Shown: positions 44,116 through 52,431, numbered from the stretch's first letter. The stretch: DNA of 64,000 bases from Cryobacterium cryoconiti (GCF_004403065.1 NZ_SOHA01000039.1:1-64000); one strand, 5' to 3'. Numbers and translations are program-made. Notes: generated by a model not told the origin, from the letters alone.

Positions 44116-45473
44116 GCGGCGGCGAGAACGGCGCCCAGAACCTGCAGGCCCTCGACCAGGAGGTCGTCGGGGATGCTCAGCGGCGGCAGGAAGCGGATCA
44201 CGTTGCCGTAGGTCCCGCACGTCAGCAGCACGACGCCCTGGGCATGGGCGGCGGCCACGACACGGCCGGTGAGGGCGGCATCCGGGTCTCCGGTGACGGG
44301 GTCGACCAGTTCGACGGCGATCATGGCTCCGCGCCCCCGCACATCGCCCACGCGCTTGTCGACGGCACGGATGGCGTTCAGCCGGCCGGTCAGGATGGCG
44401 CCGATTTCACGGGCGCGCAACGCCAGGTCCTCGGTCTCATAGCTGTGCATGGTGGCCAGGGCCGCGGCGCAGGCGAGCGGGTTGCCGCCGTAGGTGCCGC
44501 CGATGCCGCCGACCTGGGGAGCGTCCATGATCTCCGCACGCCCTGTGACGGCGGAGAGCGGAAGGCCGCCGGCGATGCCCTTGGCCATGACCATCAGGTC
44601 GGGCACGATGCCCTCGTGATCGCTGGCGAACATGTCGCCGGTGCGGGCGAAGCCGGTCTGCACCTCGTCGGCGATGAAGACGACCTCGTTGGCGCGGCAC
44701 CAGTCCACCAGGGTGGGGAGGAAGCCGGGCGCGGGCACGATGAAGCCGCCCTCACCCTGGATCGGCTCGATGATCAGGGCAGCCAGGTTGTCGGCGCCGA
44801 TCTGCTTCTCGATCTGGGAGATGGCCCGCCGGGCGGCGCCGGGTCCGTCGAGTCCGGCGTCGCGGTAGGGGTAGGACATCGGGGCGCGGTAGATCTCCGC
44901 GGCGAACGGCCCGAAGCCGTTCTTGTAGGGCTGGTTCTTCGCGGTCAGGCCCATCGTCAACGTGGTGCGGCCGTGATAGGCGTGGTCGAACGCGACGACG
45001 GCCTGCTTGCCGGTGTAGTGGCGAGCGATCTTGACGGCGTTCTCCACGGCCTCGGCGCCGGAGTTGAACAGGGCGCTGCGCTTGGCGTGGTCGCCCGGGG
45101 TGAGCCGGTTGAGCATCTCGGCCACCTCGATGTAGGAGTCGTAGGGCGTCACGGTGAAGCAGGTGTGCGTGAACTGGGCGAGCTGGGCGGCCACGGCGGC
45201 GACGACCTCGGGGGCGCTGTTGCCGATGCCGGTCACGGCGATGCCGCTGCCCAGGTCGATCAGGGAGTTGCCGTCGACGTCGACGAGCACGCCGCCGCCC
45301 GCAGCGACGATGTAGGCGGGGAGCGTGACGCCCACACCGGCGGAGACGGCCTCGTTCTTGCGACGGCTGAGCTCCTGGGACTTCGGGCCGGGGATGGCGG
45401 TGACGAGGCGGCGTTCCTGGGGAAGGGACGGTCCGCCGACCGGGGTGAGGGGAAGGGCGTCTACGAGGGTCAT
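44112..45473 (-). CDS. gabT: 4-aminobutyrate (GABA) aminotransferase
   Basis: A 453-residue class III PLP aminotransferase that moves the amino group of GABA to 2-oxoglutarate, giving succinate semialdehyde and glutamate. The PLP Lys is in MVMAKGIAGGLP (about 296), the cofactor Asp in FIADEVQTGFARTG, and the phosphate-binding FNSGAEAVENAVKIAR at about 130. The Ile-rich GSGIAVTGIGN matches GabT more than ornithine aminotransferase. The ATG at 45473 follows GGAGCAGCC. It is the first gene of the putrescine/GABA operon and diverges from the PucR-type regulator. Confidence 0.94.
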   Translation of the reverse strand: MTLVDALPLTPVGGPSLPQERRLVTAIPGPKSQELSRRKNEAVSAGVGVTLPAYIVAAGGGVLVDVDGNSLIDLGSGIAVTGIGNSAPEVVAAVAAQLAQFTHTCFTVTPYDSYIEVAEMLNRLTPGDHAKRSALFNSGAEAVENAVKIARHYTGKQAVVAFDHAYHGRTTLTMGLTAKNQPYKNGFGPFAAEIYRAPMSYPYRDAGLDGPGAARRAISQIEKQIGADNLAALIIEPIQGEGGFIVPAPGFLPTLVDWCRANEVVFIADEVQTGFARTGDMFASDHEGIVPDLMVMAKGIAGGLPLSAVTGRAEIMDAPQVGGIGGTYGGNPLACAAALATMHSYETEDLALRAREIGAILTGRLNAIRAVDKRVGDVRGRGAMIAVELVDPVTGDPDAALTGRVVAAAHAQGVVLLTCGTYGNVIRFLPPLSIPDDLLVEGLQVLGAVLAAA

Positions 45474-45569
45474 GGCTGCTCCAGTTCTGCCGGTGCATCG
45501 GCGCGGGGGCCGGCGTCGATGCCAATTCCTGAAGGCTACGCACGGCCGGCACCCGCGGCATCCGACACG

Positions 45570-45609
45570 GTGTACAACACGGCAGGCATCTTTCGCCATC
45601 TTGTACACT
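45570..45609. promoter_or_regulatory. Twin TGTACA operators and pucR -10 box between gabT and the PucR gene
   Basis: GTGTACAA (45570-45577) and TTGTACAC (45601-45608) form an inverted repeat. Each contains the palindrome TGTACA, and the two centres are 31 bp apart, about three helical turns. The right site overlaps TACACT (45604-45609), a -10 box exactly six bases before the PucR ATG. A regulator bound at both sites could loop the DNA, repress its own gene and control gabT. The sequences are plain; the assignment to PucR is inference. Confidence 0.65.
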
Positions 45610-45615
45610 CGGGCC

Positions 45616-47178
45616 ATGGCTTCGACCCTGGCTCCGCCGCTTCTGCCCACCCTGCGCCGTCTGCTGGCCCAGCCCGGCCTCCAGTTGCGGCTGCTCACGG
45701 CTGAGCCCGCGCTGCCCACGCATGCGCTGGACCAGTCCGTGGAATGGGTGCACAGCTCCGACCTGGCCGACCCCACGCCGTTCCTCTCCGCCGGCCAGGT
45801 GCTCCTCACCACGGGCACGCAGTTCGCCGAGACGACGACGGATGACTACTACCGGGACTACGTGCACCGGCTCACGGCCCGGGGCATAACCTGCCTCGGC
45901 TTCGGCACCGAGGTGGTGCGCGCCGGAACACCCGACGCCCTCGTGGAGGCCTGCCTCGCCGCAGGGCTGCCGCTGGTGGAGGTGCCCTACGACACGCCGT
46001 TCATCGCGGTCGCCCGCTCGGCCGGCGACCTCGTCGCGGAACTGCGCTACGCCCGCAACACATGGGCGCTCGAAGCCCAGCGCGCCATCTCGCACGCCGC
46101 GTTGCGACCGGACGGCCTCAGCAACATCCTGAGCGAGCTGTCCCGGCAGCTGGGGCGCTGGGTCGGCCTCTTCGATGCCGGCGGCGCGCTCGACCGAGTC
46201 TTCCCCCGCGACGTGTTCTCCGGCGCCGACGCCTCCCCCGCCCTGCCGCGGGTGCAGGCGGAGGCCGGACGGTTGCTTCGCCGCGGCCACCGGGCCGGCA
46301 CCACGTTGGAACAGGACGGGGAAACCCTCACCCTGCAGACGCTGGGGCGACGGGACCAATTGCGCGGCGTGCTGGCCCTCGGCGACGGCGCGGAGCTCGA
46401 CCAGGCCAGCCAGCAGGTGGTGACCAGCGTCATCGCGCTCGCCGGACTCGCCCTCGAGCAGAACAGCACATTGGACCGCGCCCGCGGGCACCTGCGGTCC
46501 GGGCTCTTGCAGGCGCTGATCGGCGGCGACCGACCGCTCGTGCAGAGCGTGTCCGGGGAGCTCTGGGGAGCCCTGCCGGCCGAGCCGGTTCGGGTCGCCG
46601 TGGTTGCCCCGCCGCCCGAACGACTCGACGCCCTCGCCGAGTTGCTCGAACTGCGGGTCGAGGAAAGCCCGGGCCACCTGTTCTTCGCCCGTGAAGGCCG
46701 CCAGATCCTGCTCGTCGTCGACCTGGCCGCCGGGCCGCTGCTCGACGATCTGGTGGGGTTCGGCCTGCATGTGGGTGTCTCGGACCGGAGCGACTATCGC
46801 ACGCTGCCGCACGCGGTGGCACAGGCCCGCCAGGCGCTCGAACGCGCCCGTGAGGGGGCAGCCGGCCTGGTCGAGTTCGAGGTCATCTCCCGCCAGGGGG
46901 TGCTCGCATTCCTGGCCCGAACGGATGCCTCGGAGGTCGGCCGAGCCACCCTCCGCCCGCTCTCCGACCACGACGCCGCGCACGGTACGGCGCTGCTCAC
47001 GACCCTGCGGGTATGGCTGGAACACAATGGGCAATTCGGCCCTGCCGCGGCGGAACTCGCCGTGCACCGGCACACGGTGCGCGCCCGGATCGGTCACGCG
47101 GAGCAGTTGCTCGGCCGCGACCTCGGCACGTTCCACGCCCGAGCGGACCTGTGGGCGGCGCTGCTGGCGGCCGACTAG
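45616..47178 (+). CDS. PucR-family transcriptional regulator (GABA/putrescine cluster)
   Basis: A 520-residue regulator. The N-terminal PucR ligand-sensing domain (about 10-130) includes SDLADPTPFLSAGQVLLTTG and GITCLGFGTEVVRAGTPDALV. A GGDEF-like middle segment (about 280-440) precedes the C-terminal helix-turn-helix (WLEHNGQFGPAAAELAVHRHTVRARIGHAEQLLG, read in two parts). It is leaderless (TACACT six bases upstream). Its divergent position to gabT and the family link to GABA control in Corynebacterium (GabR, from memory) suggest an activator of gabT-gdhA-gabD-puo responding to GABA or putrescine. Confidence 0.9.
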   Translation: MASTLAPPLLPTLRRLLAQPGLQLRLLTAEPALPTHALDQSVEWVHSSDLADPTPFLSAGQVLLTTGTQFAETTTDDYYRDYVHRLTARGITCLGFGTEVVRAGTPDALVEACLAAGLPLVEVPYDTPFIAVARSAGDLVAELRYARNTWALEAQRAISHAALRPDGLSNILSELSRQLGRWVGLFDAGGALDRVFPRDVFSGADASPALPRVQAEAGRLLRRGHRAGTTLEQDGETLTLQTLGRRDQLRGVLALGDGAELDQASQQVVTSVIALAGLALEQNSTLDRARGHLRSGLLQALIGGDRPLVQSVSGELWGALPAEPVRVAVVAPPPERLDALAELLELRVEESPGHLFFAREGRQILLVVDLAAGPLLDDLVGFGLHVGVSDRSDYRTLPHAVAQARQALERAREGAAGLVEFEVISRQGVLAFLARTDASEVGRATLRPLSDHDAAHGTALLTTLRVWLEHNGQFGPAAAELAVHRHTVRARIGHAEQLLGRDLGTFHARADLWAALLAAD

Positions 47179-47440
47179 GTTGCCCTTGATCGCTGATTAC
47201 CGCAGCGAGCGTGAACGTCGCTACGCTCCACCGTCTTCAGAACCATCAGCACCCACACCACCTCATCGGCTGCTGCGTATCCGCGGGCGGAGAATGTACC
47301 CGAGCGCGAATCTCTTCTGGACGGGGTAGTCGGGACGGTTACGAAGACAGGGCGCACCGGAGCCCTGCCGTTGTGCGGGTGCGCGCGCTCAGGGTCCGGC
47401 TTGCGGGCGGCAGGCCAAGAGTTGGATCCGTTTCGATCCC

Positions 47441-47446
47441 TAGGAT
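47441..47446 (+). promoter_or_regulatory. -10 box TAGGAT before the cytidine-deaminase-like gene
   Basis: TAGGAT ends seven bases before the ATG at 47454 and TACCCTC cannot act as a ribosome binding site. In the 275-bp gap after the PucR gene I see no other convincing element. Confidence 0.45.
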
Positions 47447-47453
47447 TACCCTC

Positions 47454-47918
47454 ATGCTCCCCAACGCTGAACTCGAAGTGCCGACGGCCGAAGACCTTGA
47501 GCTCGTTGAGCTCGCAAGAGAGGTCATCGACGCGAGCACGGATGCCGGGCCCGATGAAGATGGTGCACACACGATGGGCGCGGCAGTTCGAGACGCCGAC
47601 GGCCGCATGTTCGCCGGGGTGAATCTGTTCCACTTCACCGGCGGTCCGTGCGCCGAGCTGGTTGCACTCGGCGCGGCGCGTGCACAGGGCGGCCGAGAAA
47701 TCACGACAATCGTCGCTGTTGGCAATCACGGGCGCGGTGTTGTCGGCCCGTGCGGGCGTGACAGGCAGGTCCTCTTTGATTACTACCCAGGCATCAGAGT
47801 GCTGCTTCCGACCGCCGAGGGCGTTCGCGTCGCCACCATTGAGACGCTGATGCCGTTTGCCGCTGCATGGACCATGGAGGGCGGCACTCAGCAGTTCGAC
47901 GAGGAGCGTTTTCGCTGA
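47454..47918 (+). CDS. Cytidine/blasticidin-deaminase-like protein with altered zinc site
   Basis: A 154-residue protein of the cytidine-deaminase fold. The first zinc motif is GGPCAELVALG, with Cys-Ala-Glu as in CDA and blasticidin-S deaminase. The second is GPCGRDRQVLFDY, where the usual third zinc ligand of PCxxC is Asp instead of Cys. The substrate-cap region HTMGAAVRDADGRMFAGVNL is conserved in kind. It may deaminate a nucleoside-like compound, but the metal site is unusual. Codon use is looser (more GAT, GAG, TTG) than in the flanking clusters. The tail of a broken Fic gene faces it. Confidence 0.72.
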   Translation: MLPNAELEVPTAEDLELVELAREVIDASTDAGPDEDGAHTMGAAVRDADGRMFAGVNLFHFTGGPCAELVALGAARAQGGREITTIVAVGNHGRGVVGPCGRDRQVLFDYYPGIRVLLPTAEGVRVATIETLMPFAAAWTMEGGTQQFDEERFR

Positions 47919-48300
47919 CATCGAGCGGAAGGATGCGACCGTTGTGCACCGCTGCGAACGACGCCTCCGCGATGGAACGGATTATCGAGGTGACATCCCC
48001 GGACCGGTACGCGCTCAGGGCATCGAAATATCGACCGGTATCGTGCACCACTCGTGAGGTTCTCGATTTCGGAGCTGGAGGCACTCTCGGTGCGAAGCAG
48101 AATGGATGCGAATGGTGCGGCGATTTGCGCCACTTCTGCATCGAAGCGGGCAGGTTCACTGGCGGCCTCCTCCGTCAGCGCCTGCAGCTCACTGTCGAGC
48201 GGTGTGTCGAGATCGGAGATGAACGCAGGCACCGACGCCACGTAGGGGCCTGATGCCAGACGCTCCTGGGTGCGTGATCCATACTCGTCTTGGATGCCGT
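47915..48300 (-). pseudogene. Remnant of a Fic-family gene with the catalytic core deleted
   Basis: Minus-strand reading from about 48277 gives a Fic_N-like segment: SGPYVASVPAFISDLDTPL, then EPARFDAEVAQIAAPFASIL and LRTESASSSEIENLTSGAR (to 48041). At about 48036 homology jumps to another frame and to the C-terminal part of Fic proteins: RYFDALSAYRSGDVTSIIR and AEASFAAVHNGRILPLDV (48033-47920). The whole middle, including the HPFxxGNGR catalytic loop, is missing. No start codon with a ribosome binding site is evident. A full Fic protein of this class has about 370-400 residues, so this is a deletion relic. Confidence 0.78.
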
Positions 48301-48566
48301 GCGGGCTCTCCGGCGTGGTCACCGAAACCAAGCACCGGGATGGTCTTGATCTCCGGTAGCGGGAGTGCGCTGCTATACGTTGGAAGTCACGCTCGCGAGC
48401 AGTTCCTGGCACTTGCGTTCACGCCCAAGGCCACCATCGACGCGGCAGCGGATTCAGATCCATCTACTCCGTGAAATCCAAACCTGAAGGCATGTGCCTT
48501 CGATAGACGCACCAATCCGCGTCGACCAATCTGCCGTGCCGCACTTGTGAATTGAGGAACAACGCG
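48301..48566. other. Intergenic remainder without recognised gene
   Basis: This 266-bp stretch upstream of the Fic relic and of the GNAT gene has lower G+C than its surroundings and no reading frame with a plausible start. It may contain the lost 5' end of the Fic gene. Only a weak GAGG before the GNAT start is notable. Confidence 0.5.
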
Positions 48567-49058
48567 ATGACATTGCGTATCCGCGACGCTGCCACTGAGG
48601 ACATCGACTTTCTCGCGGCCATGCTGCTCGAAGCGTTCAACTGGCGCGAAGACCGGCAACCTGCGACTCTGCAAGCCATCATGAATATCCCCGACATCTG
48701 GCACTACGTCTCCGATTGGAAACGAAGCTCAGATTTCGGTTTCGTTGCCTACGAGGCAGAGGACAAGCCGGTCGGTGCGGCTTGGGCGAGGTTCATGACC
48801 GCCGAGGATCCCGGATATGGCTTCGTTGATGAGGGCATCCCCGAACTAGGCATGGGCGTCGTGAGCACTCATCGAGGCCAGGGCATAGGCCGCGTCCTAC
48901 TGGAGCGGACGATACGGGCCTCAGTCGAGCGTGGCCTCCAGGGGCTGAGCTTGAGCGTTGAAGACGACAACGAGCGAGCCCGTGCACTTTACGTGAGTAA
49001 CGGCTTCGTCGTCGCGGGACGGGTCGGCGATTCGGACACGATGCTTCTCAGGTTATGA
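48567..49058 (+). CDS. GNAT-family N-acetyltransferase
   Basis: A 163-residue RimI-like acetyltransferase. Motif A (LGMGVVSTHRGQGIGRVLLERTI) spans about residues 95-117 and motif B (DDNERARALYVSNGFVVAG) about 134-152. The N-terminal IRDAATEDIDFLAAMLLEAF is typical. The ATG at 48567 is preceded by GAGGAACAA. Together with the deaminase it lies in a stretch of relaxed codon use, which suggests later acquisition than the neighbouring operons. The acceptor is unknown. Confidence 0.87.
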   Translation: MTLRIRDAATEDIDFLAAMLLEAFNWREDRQPATLQAIMNIPDIWHYVSDWKRSSDFGFVAYEAEDKPVGAAWARFMTAEDPGYGFVDEGIPELGMGVVSTHRGQGIGRVLLERTIRASVERGLQGLSLSVEDDNERARALYVSNGFVVAGRVGDSDTMLLRL

Positions 49059-49302
49059 CCCGCTGAAGGTTCCACCTGGCATCCGGGTGAAAGCGCCGCG
49101 CCCATACGATCACGGTCACAGGAGCCCTCCTCAGGGGTGGGAACGTCAAAGACATCGAATCAAGCGGCCGGGTGTATCTTTCTCGCTGACTGAAGCCCTC
49201 CAGATTCAGCCCGAACGAACCGACTCGCGACCAGAGCATCCGGCCATGAACCCGACGAGTGCCATATCGGGGAAGCACACGAGGCATGAGAGAGGGATAG
49301 AA

Positions 49303-50448
49303 ATGAGAGTCCTGTCACACACCTGGCGACTCGCCGCCACTGTTCTCGCAGCGGGGCTTCTGATTCTGCCCGCAGGGACAGCCGCAGTCGCCGCGTCATC
49401 GACGCCCAAATTGCTTGCCAACGACGGTGAGGGCCCACAGTTCTACAGTGGTCTTGCCGTCGACGTCTCGGGTGAGGTCGATGGCGACGTGTACGCGTCG
49501 GGCCAGAGCGTCACCATCAGCGGCGACGTCACGGGAGACGTGATCGCCGCAGCCCAGACCATCACCATCACCGGGACCATTGACGGCAATGTGCGTCTTG
49601 CCGGGGGCAGCATCGTGATCAGCGGTGACGTCTCGCGCAGTGGAACCGTCTTCGCGGGAACCGTGGACGTCACCGACGCCGGATCGATCGGTAACGATCT
49701 GCTGAGTGCCGGCGGAGACGTCGCGATCGCCGGGGAAATAGGCCGTGACCTGATCGTCAGCACCGGACAGCTCACCATTGACGGAACGATCGGGGGCAAC
49801 GTCACCTATGAAAGCGACTCCGCCGCGCGCATCGCGGAGGGCACTGTGAGCGGCACCGTGGAGCGCATCGAACGGGCGCAACCCCCCGAGGTCGAGGTCT
49901 CACCCTGGGCCGTGTTCGTCGGCTGGCTTCTCGGGTTGCTCTACGCGCTGGTCGCTTTGAGCCTCATCACCATCGCCGCAGCCCTGCTTGTGCCGCGCTT
50001 GTTGCAGCGGGTGACAGACCACCTCATCCCGTCACCCTGGAAGGCGTTGCTCGTGGGCTTCGTGGCATCCGTTGCCGTACCCATTGCAGTGCTGGCCCTC
50101 CTGGTCTCCGTGATCGGCGCACCCCTCGCGCTGGCGGGCCTGTTGGTGTGGCTCGTGCTCACGCTGGCGACGTTCGTGTACGGCGCCTATTACATCGGTC
50201 GGCTCATCTTCCGCGGAAACCAACACCCCGTCGTGAAGGCGCTCGTCGGCGGCGTGATCCTCATCGTCGCTCTGCAGATTCCGTGGCTGAACATCGTTGT
50301 TTGGGTCGCCGTGGTGTTCTTCGGTCTCGGCGCACAGCTCCTGGCAATCCACAGTAAGCGGCCGTGGCACACCCGGACCGAAACGGTTGCGATCCCGCCC
50401 GCAGCAACGTCCCCGACGGTCGGGGCGTCTCCGCAGACATACGCCTGA
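49303..50448 (+). CDS. Exported bactofilin-like beta-helix protein with C-terminal membrane domain
   Basis: A 381-residue protein. A signal peptide (about 1-32, VLAAGLLILPAGTAAVAAS) is followed by about 130 residues of short hexad-like repeats, for example GEVDGDVYASGQSVTISGDV and GTIDGNVRLAGGSIVISGDV. This is the pattern of the bactofilin or polymer-forming right-handed beta-helix. Four hydrophobic helices (about 205-350) follow, then a short Pro/Thr tail. Bactofilins are normally cytoplasmic scaffolds without membrane helices; here the repeat lies between a signal peptide and the membrane, so it would face outward. I place the start at 49303 (GAGAGGGATAGAA upstream). Confidence 0.85.
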   Translation: MRVLSHTWRLAATVLAAGLLILPAGTAAVAASSTPKLLANDGEGPQFYSGLAVDVSGEVDGDVYASGQSVTISGDVTGDVIAAAQTITITGTIDGNVRLAGGSIVISGDVSRSGTVFAGTVDVTDAGSIGNDLLSAGGDVAIAGEIGRDLIVSTGQLTIDGTIGGNVTYESDSAARIAEGTVSGTVERIERAQPPEVEVSPWAVFVGWLLGLLYALVALSLITIAAALLVPRLLQRVTDHLIPSPWKALLVGFVASVAVPIAVLALLVSVIGAPLALAGLLVWLVLTLATFVYGAYYIGRLIFRGNQHPVVKALVGGVILIVALQIPWLNIVVWVAVVFFGLGAQLLAIHSKRPWHTRTETVAIPPAATSPTVGASPQTYA

Positions 50449-50455
50449 CATCCCC

Positions 50456-50493
50456 AGGACGGAGCCCAACGAGCATTCGTTGGGCTCCGTCCT
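50456..50493. terminator. 17-bp stem hairpin between convergent genes
   Basis: AGGACGGAGCCCAACGA (50456-50472) pairs perfectly with TCGTTGGGCTCCGTCCT (50477-50493) across a GCAT loop. It begins seven bases after the bactofilin-like stop. There is no T-run, but stem strength and position fit a bidirectional terminator. Confidence 0.75.
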
Positions 50494-50576
50494 CGTGCAA
50501 TGCCGGGGCGCATCCATCCGGTGGATTTCCGCGGTCCTCACCGCCGAGATGATGACGAGGCCTCGCGGTGACCCGG

Positions 50577-52148
50577 TTACTCCAGCCTGGAACCGAAGAT
50601 CTGCGCTTCGACGAGCGGTCGCACGGCCACCTCGAAGGCGTCGTCGACGAAGTAGTCCTTGAGCCGGTCGTCGAGCAGTTCGTTGGCGATCGCGGCCATG
50701 GTTATCGACTGGTCGAGGGAGAGATACCGGTCGGCGATGGTGCCGCTCTGCGTCGCGACGGCGTCGTAGAAGCCGCCGGGGCCATAGGCGGCCAGGTCGT
50801 TCTTGATACCCGCGAGGTTGCTCAGCACGGCCGGCTTGTCATACGGCAGGGCGAGGAAGGATGCGTGCGGCGTCACAACGCCATCGCCGAAGTCGGGGTT
50901 CGGGTTGCTGGCCTCGCGGCATCCCTCGTAGCCGGCATCGACGTTGGTTCGCTCCCGGTCGGAGGCGTAGCCGTCGGTGCTCATGCCCACTCCCTCGACT
51001 CCGTACTCCGCGTACTCACCGAATGGATCGCTCGCCGGGGAGAAGCCCCAGTAGCCGTAGCCGGCCTCGTCGAGACCGTGCTCGATCTGGGCGCGCACGC
51101 TCGCCGGGTGGTTCACGGCCCAGGATTGCGGCCCCCAATCGGCTTCGGGCACGAGCAGGTCGGGCATCAGCGCCTCGAACATGCTGCCGCCCCAGGCCGG
51201 TACGAGTTTCATTCCACGGTATTCGTAGACGCCCTCATAGACGGGCACACCGAGGTACTCCCTCGTTTCGCCGGTGGGCTTCTGTTCCTGCCAGTCGAAG
51301 TCGCAGCCCTGATCGGGCATGGTGCGCAGCGTTCCGTAATAGGCCTCAGCGGGAATTTGTCCGTTGGCGATTCCGAGGTAGGTCGCGATTCGCGCTTCGC
51401 TCACACTCGTGTCGTAGTGGTGGCAGGTGTAGTAGACCTCAGAGCCGTCGTCGCCGTAATTGCCGGGAACGCTGCAGCCGGGAGGGGGCGTCACCCAGAA
51501 ACCGCCGCGATTGAGACCGGCGCCGTTGACGGCGTTCGCTCCGCCCTCGAGATTGTGGAAGTAGCCGAAGTCCATACTGGCGTAGAGAGCATCGGCCGAT
51601 CGGGCGAGGCGGGGTTCGGCCTCGGCGACGATGCGGAAGGACGCAGCGAGCCAGCCGTTGTCGACCGAGCTCAGGAACGGATCGACGGGGTCGCCGCTGC
51701 CCGGCCAGGTGGTGAGCTTGTGACCGTCGCGCGGCGAGTACCAGTTGTAGAACATGCCGCTGGGCTCGTGCCGCTCGATCTTCTCGAGGGTCTTGAGGGT
51801 GGACTTCATGCGCTTGAAAGCATCCTGCTTGCTGATGATGCCGAGGTCCCTCGCCGAGATGACCGACCACAGGTAGCCGCCAATGTTGGTCGGGCTGGTG
51901 TTGTCGCTCGGCTCGGACAGGTCACCCTGAATCTTGTCCGCGGGGAGCCCGGTCTTCTTGTCGGTCATGGCGTCGAGGGAGGCCCAGGTGTCGACGGCGT
52001 AGCCCGTGAGGACCGTGCTGTCTCCGGGGGGATCGTCCTTCGTGGACCCCGTCGATGTGCCGGGGTCGGCGGCGGCGCTCGGCGCAATGATGAGCGTTCC
52101 CGCAACCAGCGCGGCGCACATCACGGCAAACTTAGGTGTTCGTTTCAC
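50577..52148 (-). CDS. Secreted glycoamylase-family protein (PF10091 / GH144-like)
   Basis: A 523-residue exported protein. The GTG at 52148 follows AAGGAAC and opens a signal peptide (FAVMCAALVAGTLIIAPSAA, then ADPG). Family features are NIGGYLWSVISARDLGIIS, SGMFYNWYSPRDG, VDNGWLAASFRIVAEAEP, VVTPHASFLALPY and LDQSITMAAIANELL. The family was first annotated as glucoamylase, and members in GH144 are endo-beta-1,2-glucanases (memory). I expect an (alpha/alpha)6-barrel hydrolase acting on an external glucan, substrate unproven. A LacI-type operator lies about 100 bp upstream. Confidence 0.88.
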   Translation of the reverse strand: MKRTPKFAVMCAALVAGTLIIAPSAAADPGTSTGSTKDDPPGDSTVLTGYAVDTWASLDAMTDKKTGLPADKIQGDLSEPSDNTSPTNIGGYLWSVISARDLGIISKQDAFKRMKSTLKTLEKIERHEPSGMFYNWYSPRDGHKLTTWPGSGDPVDPFLSSVDNGWLAASFRIVAEAEPRLARSADALYASMDFGYFHNLEGGANAVNGAGLNRGGFWVTPPPGCSVPGNYGDDGSEVYYTCHHYDTSVSEARIATYLGIANGQIPAEAYYGTLRTMPDQGCDFDWQEQKPTGETREYLGVPVYEGVYEYRGMKLVPAWGGSMFEALMPDLLVPEADWGPQSWAVNHPASVRAQIEHGLDEAGYGYWGFSPASDPFGEYAEYGVEGVGMSTDGYASDRERTNVDAGYEGCREASNPNPDFGDGVVTPHASFLALPYDKPAVLSNLAGIKNDLAAYGPGGFYDAVATQSGTIADRYLSLDQSITMAAIANELLDDRLKDYFVDDAFEVAVRPLVEAQIFGSRLE

Positions 52149-52247
52149 AGACTGTTCCTTCGTGTCGTCGTTGACCGCGTCGGCGCCGGGTGACCGATCA
52201 CCGGATGACCGGGCCGATCTGAGGTGCGCCAGGCGCGTTCTGATGAG

Positions 52248-52261
52248 TGTAAGCGCATACA
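52248..52261. promoter_or_regulatory. LacI-type operator candidate upstream of the glycoside hydrolase
   Basis: TGTAAGCGCATACA is one base away from the perfect palindrome TGTAAGCGCTTACA, a form typical of LacI/GalR-family operators in actinobacteria. It sits 100 bp upstream of the hydrolase GTG within a 283-bp gap in which no gene is seen. No LacI-family gene lies in the window, so the regulator would be encoded elsewhere. Confidence 0.5.
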
Positions 52262-52431
52262 TCACCGGACGCAAGGAACCATCGTTGACCGTGGGGACAG
52301 GCAGAAGTCGTGCCGGACTCATCGGATGGGCCGGTCGAGCGACACGGAACCGGGTCCGAGAACACGGCCGTTGGGTTACTGCCGGTGCTCAGACTCGACG
52401 TGCTCTCCTGCTCGGAGGCCGGGAGCCAGGA

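Noticed and set aside
48253-48474. Possible 73-residue protein on the plus strand
   Set aside because: No ribosome binding site and no recognisable pattern; it overlaps the 5' part of the Fic relic on the other strand.
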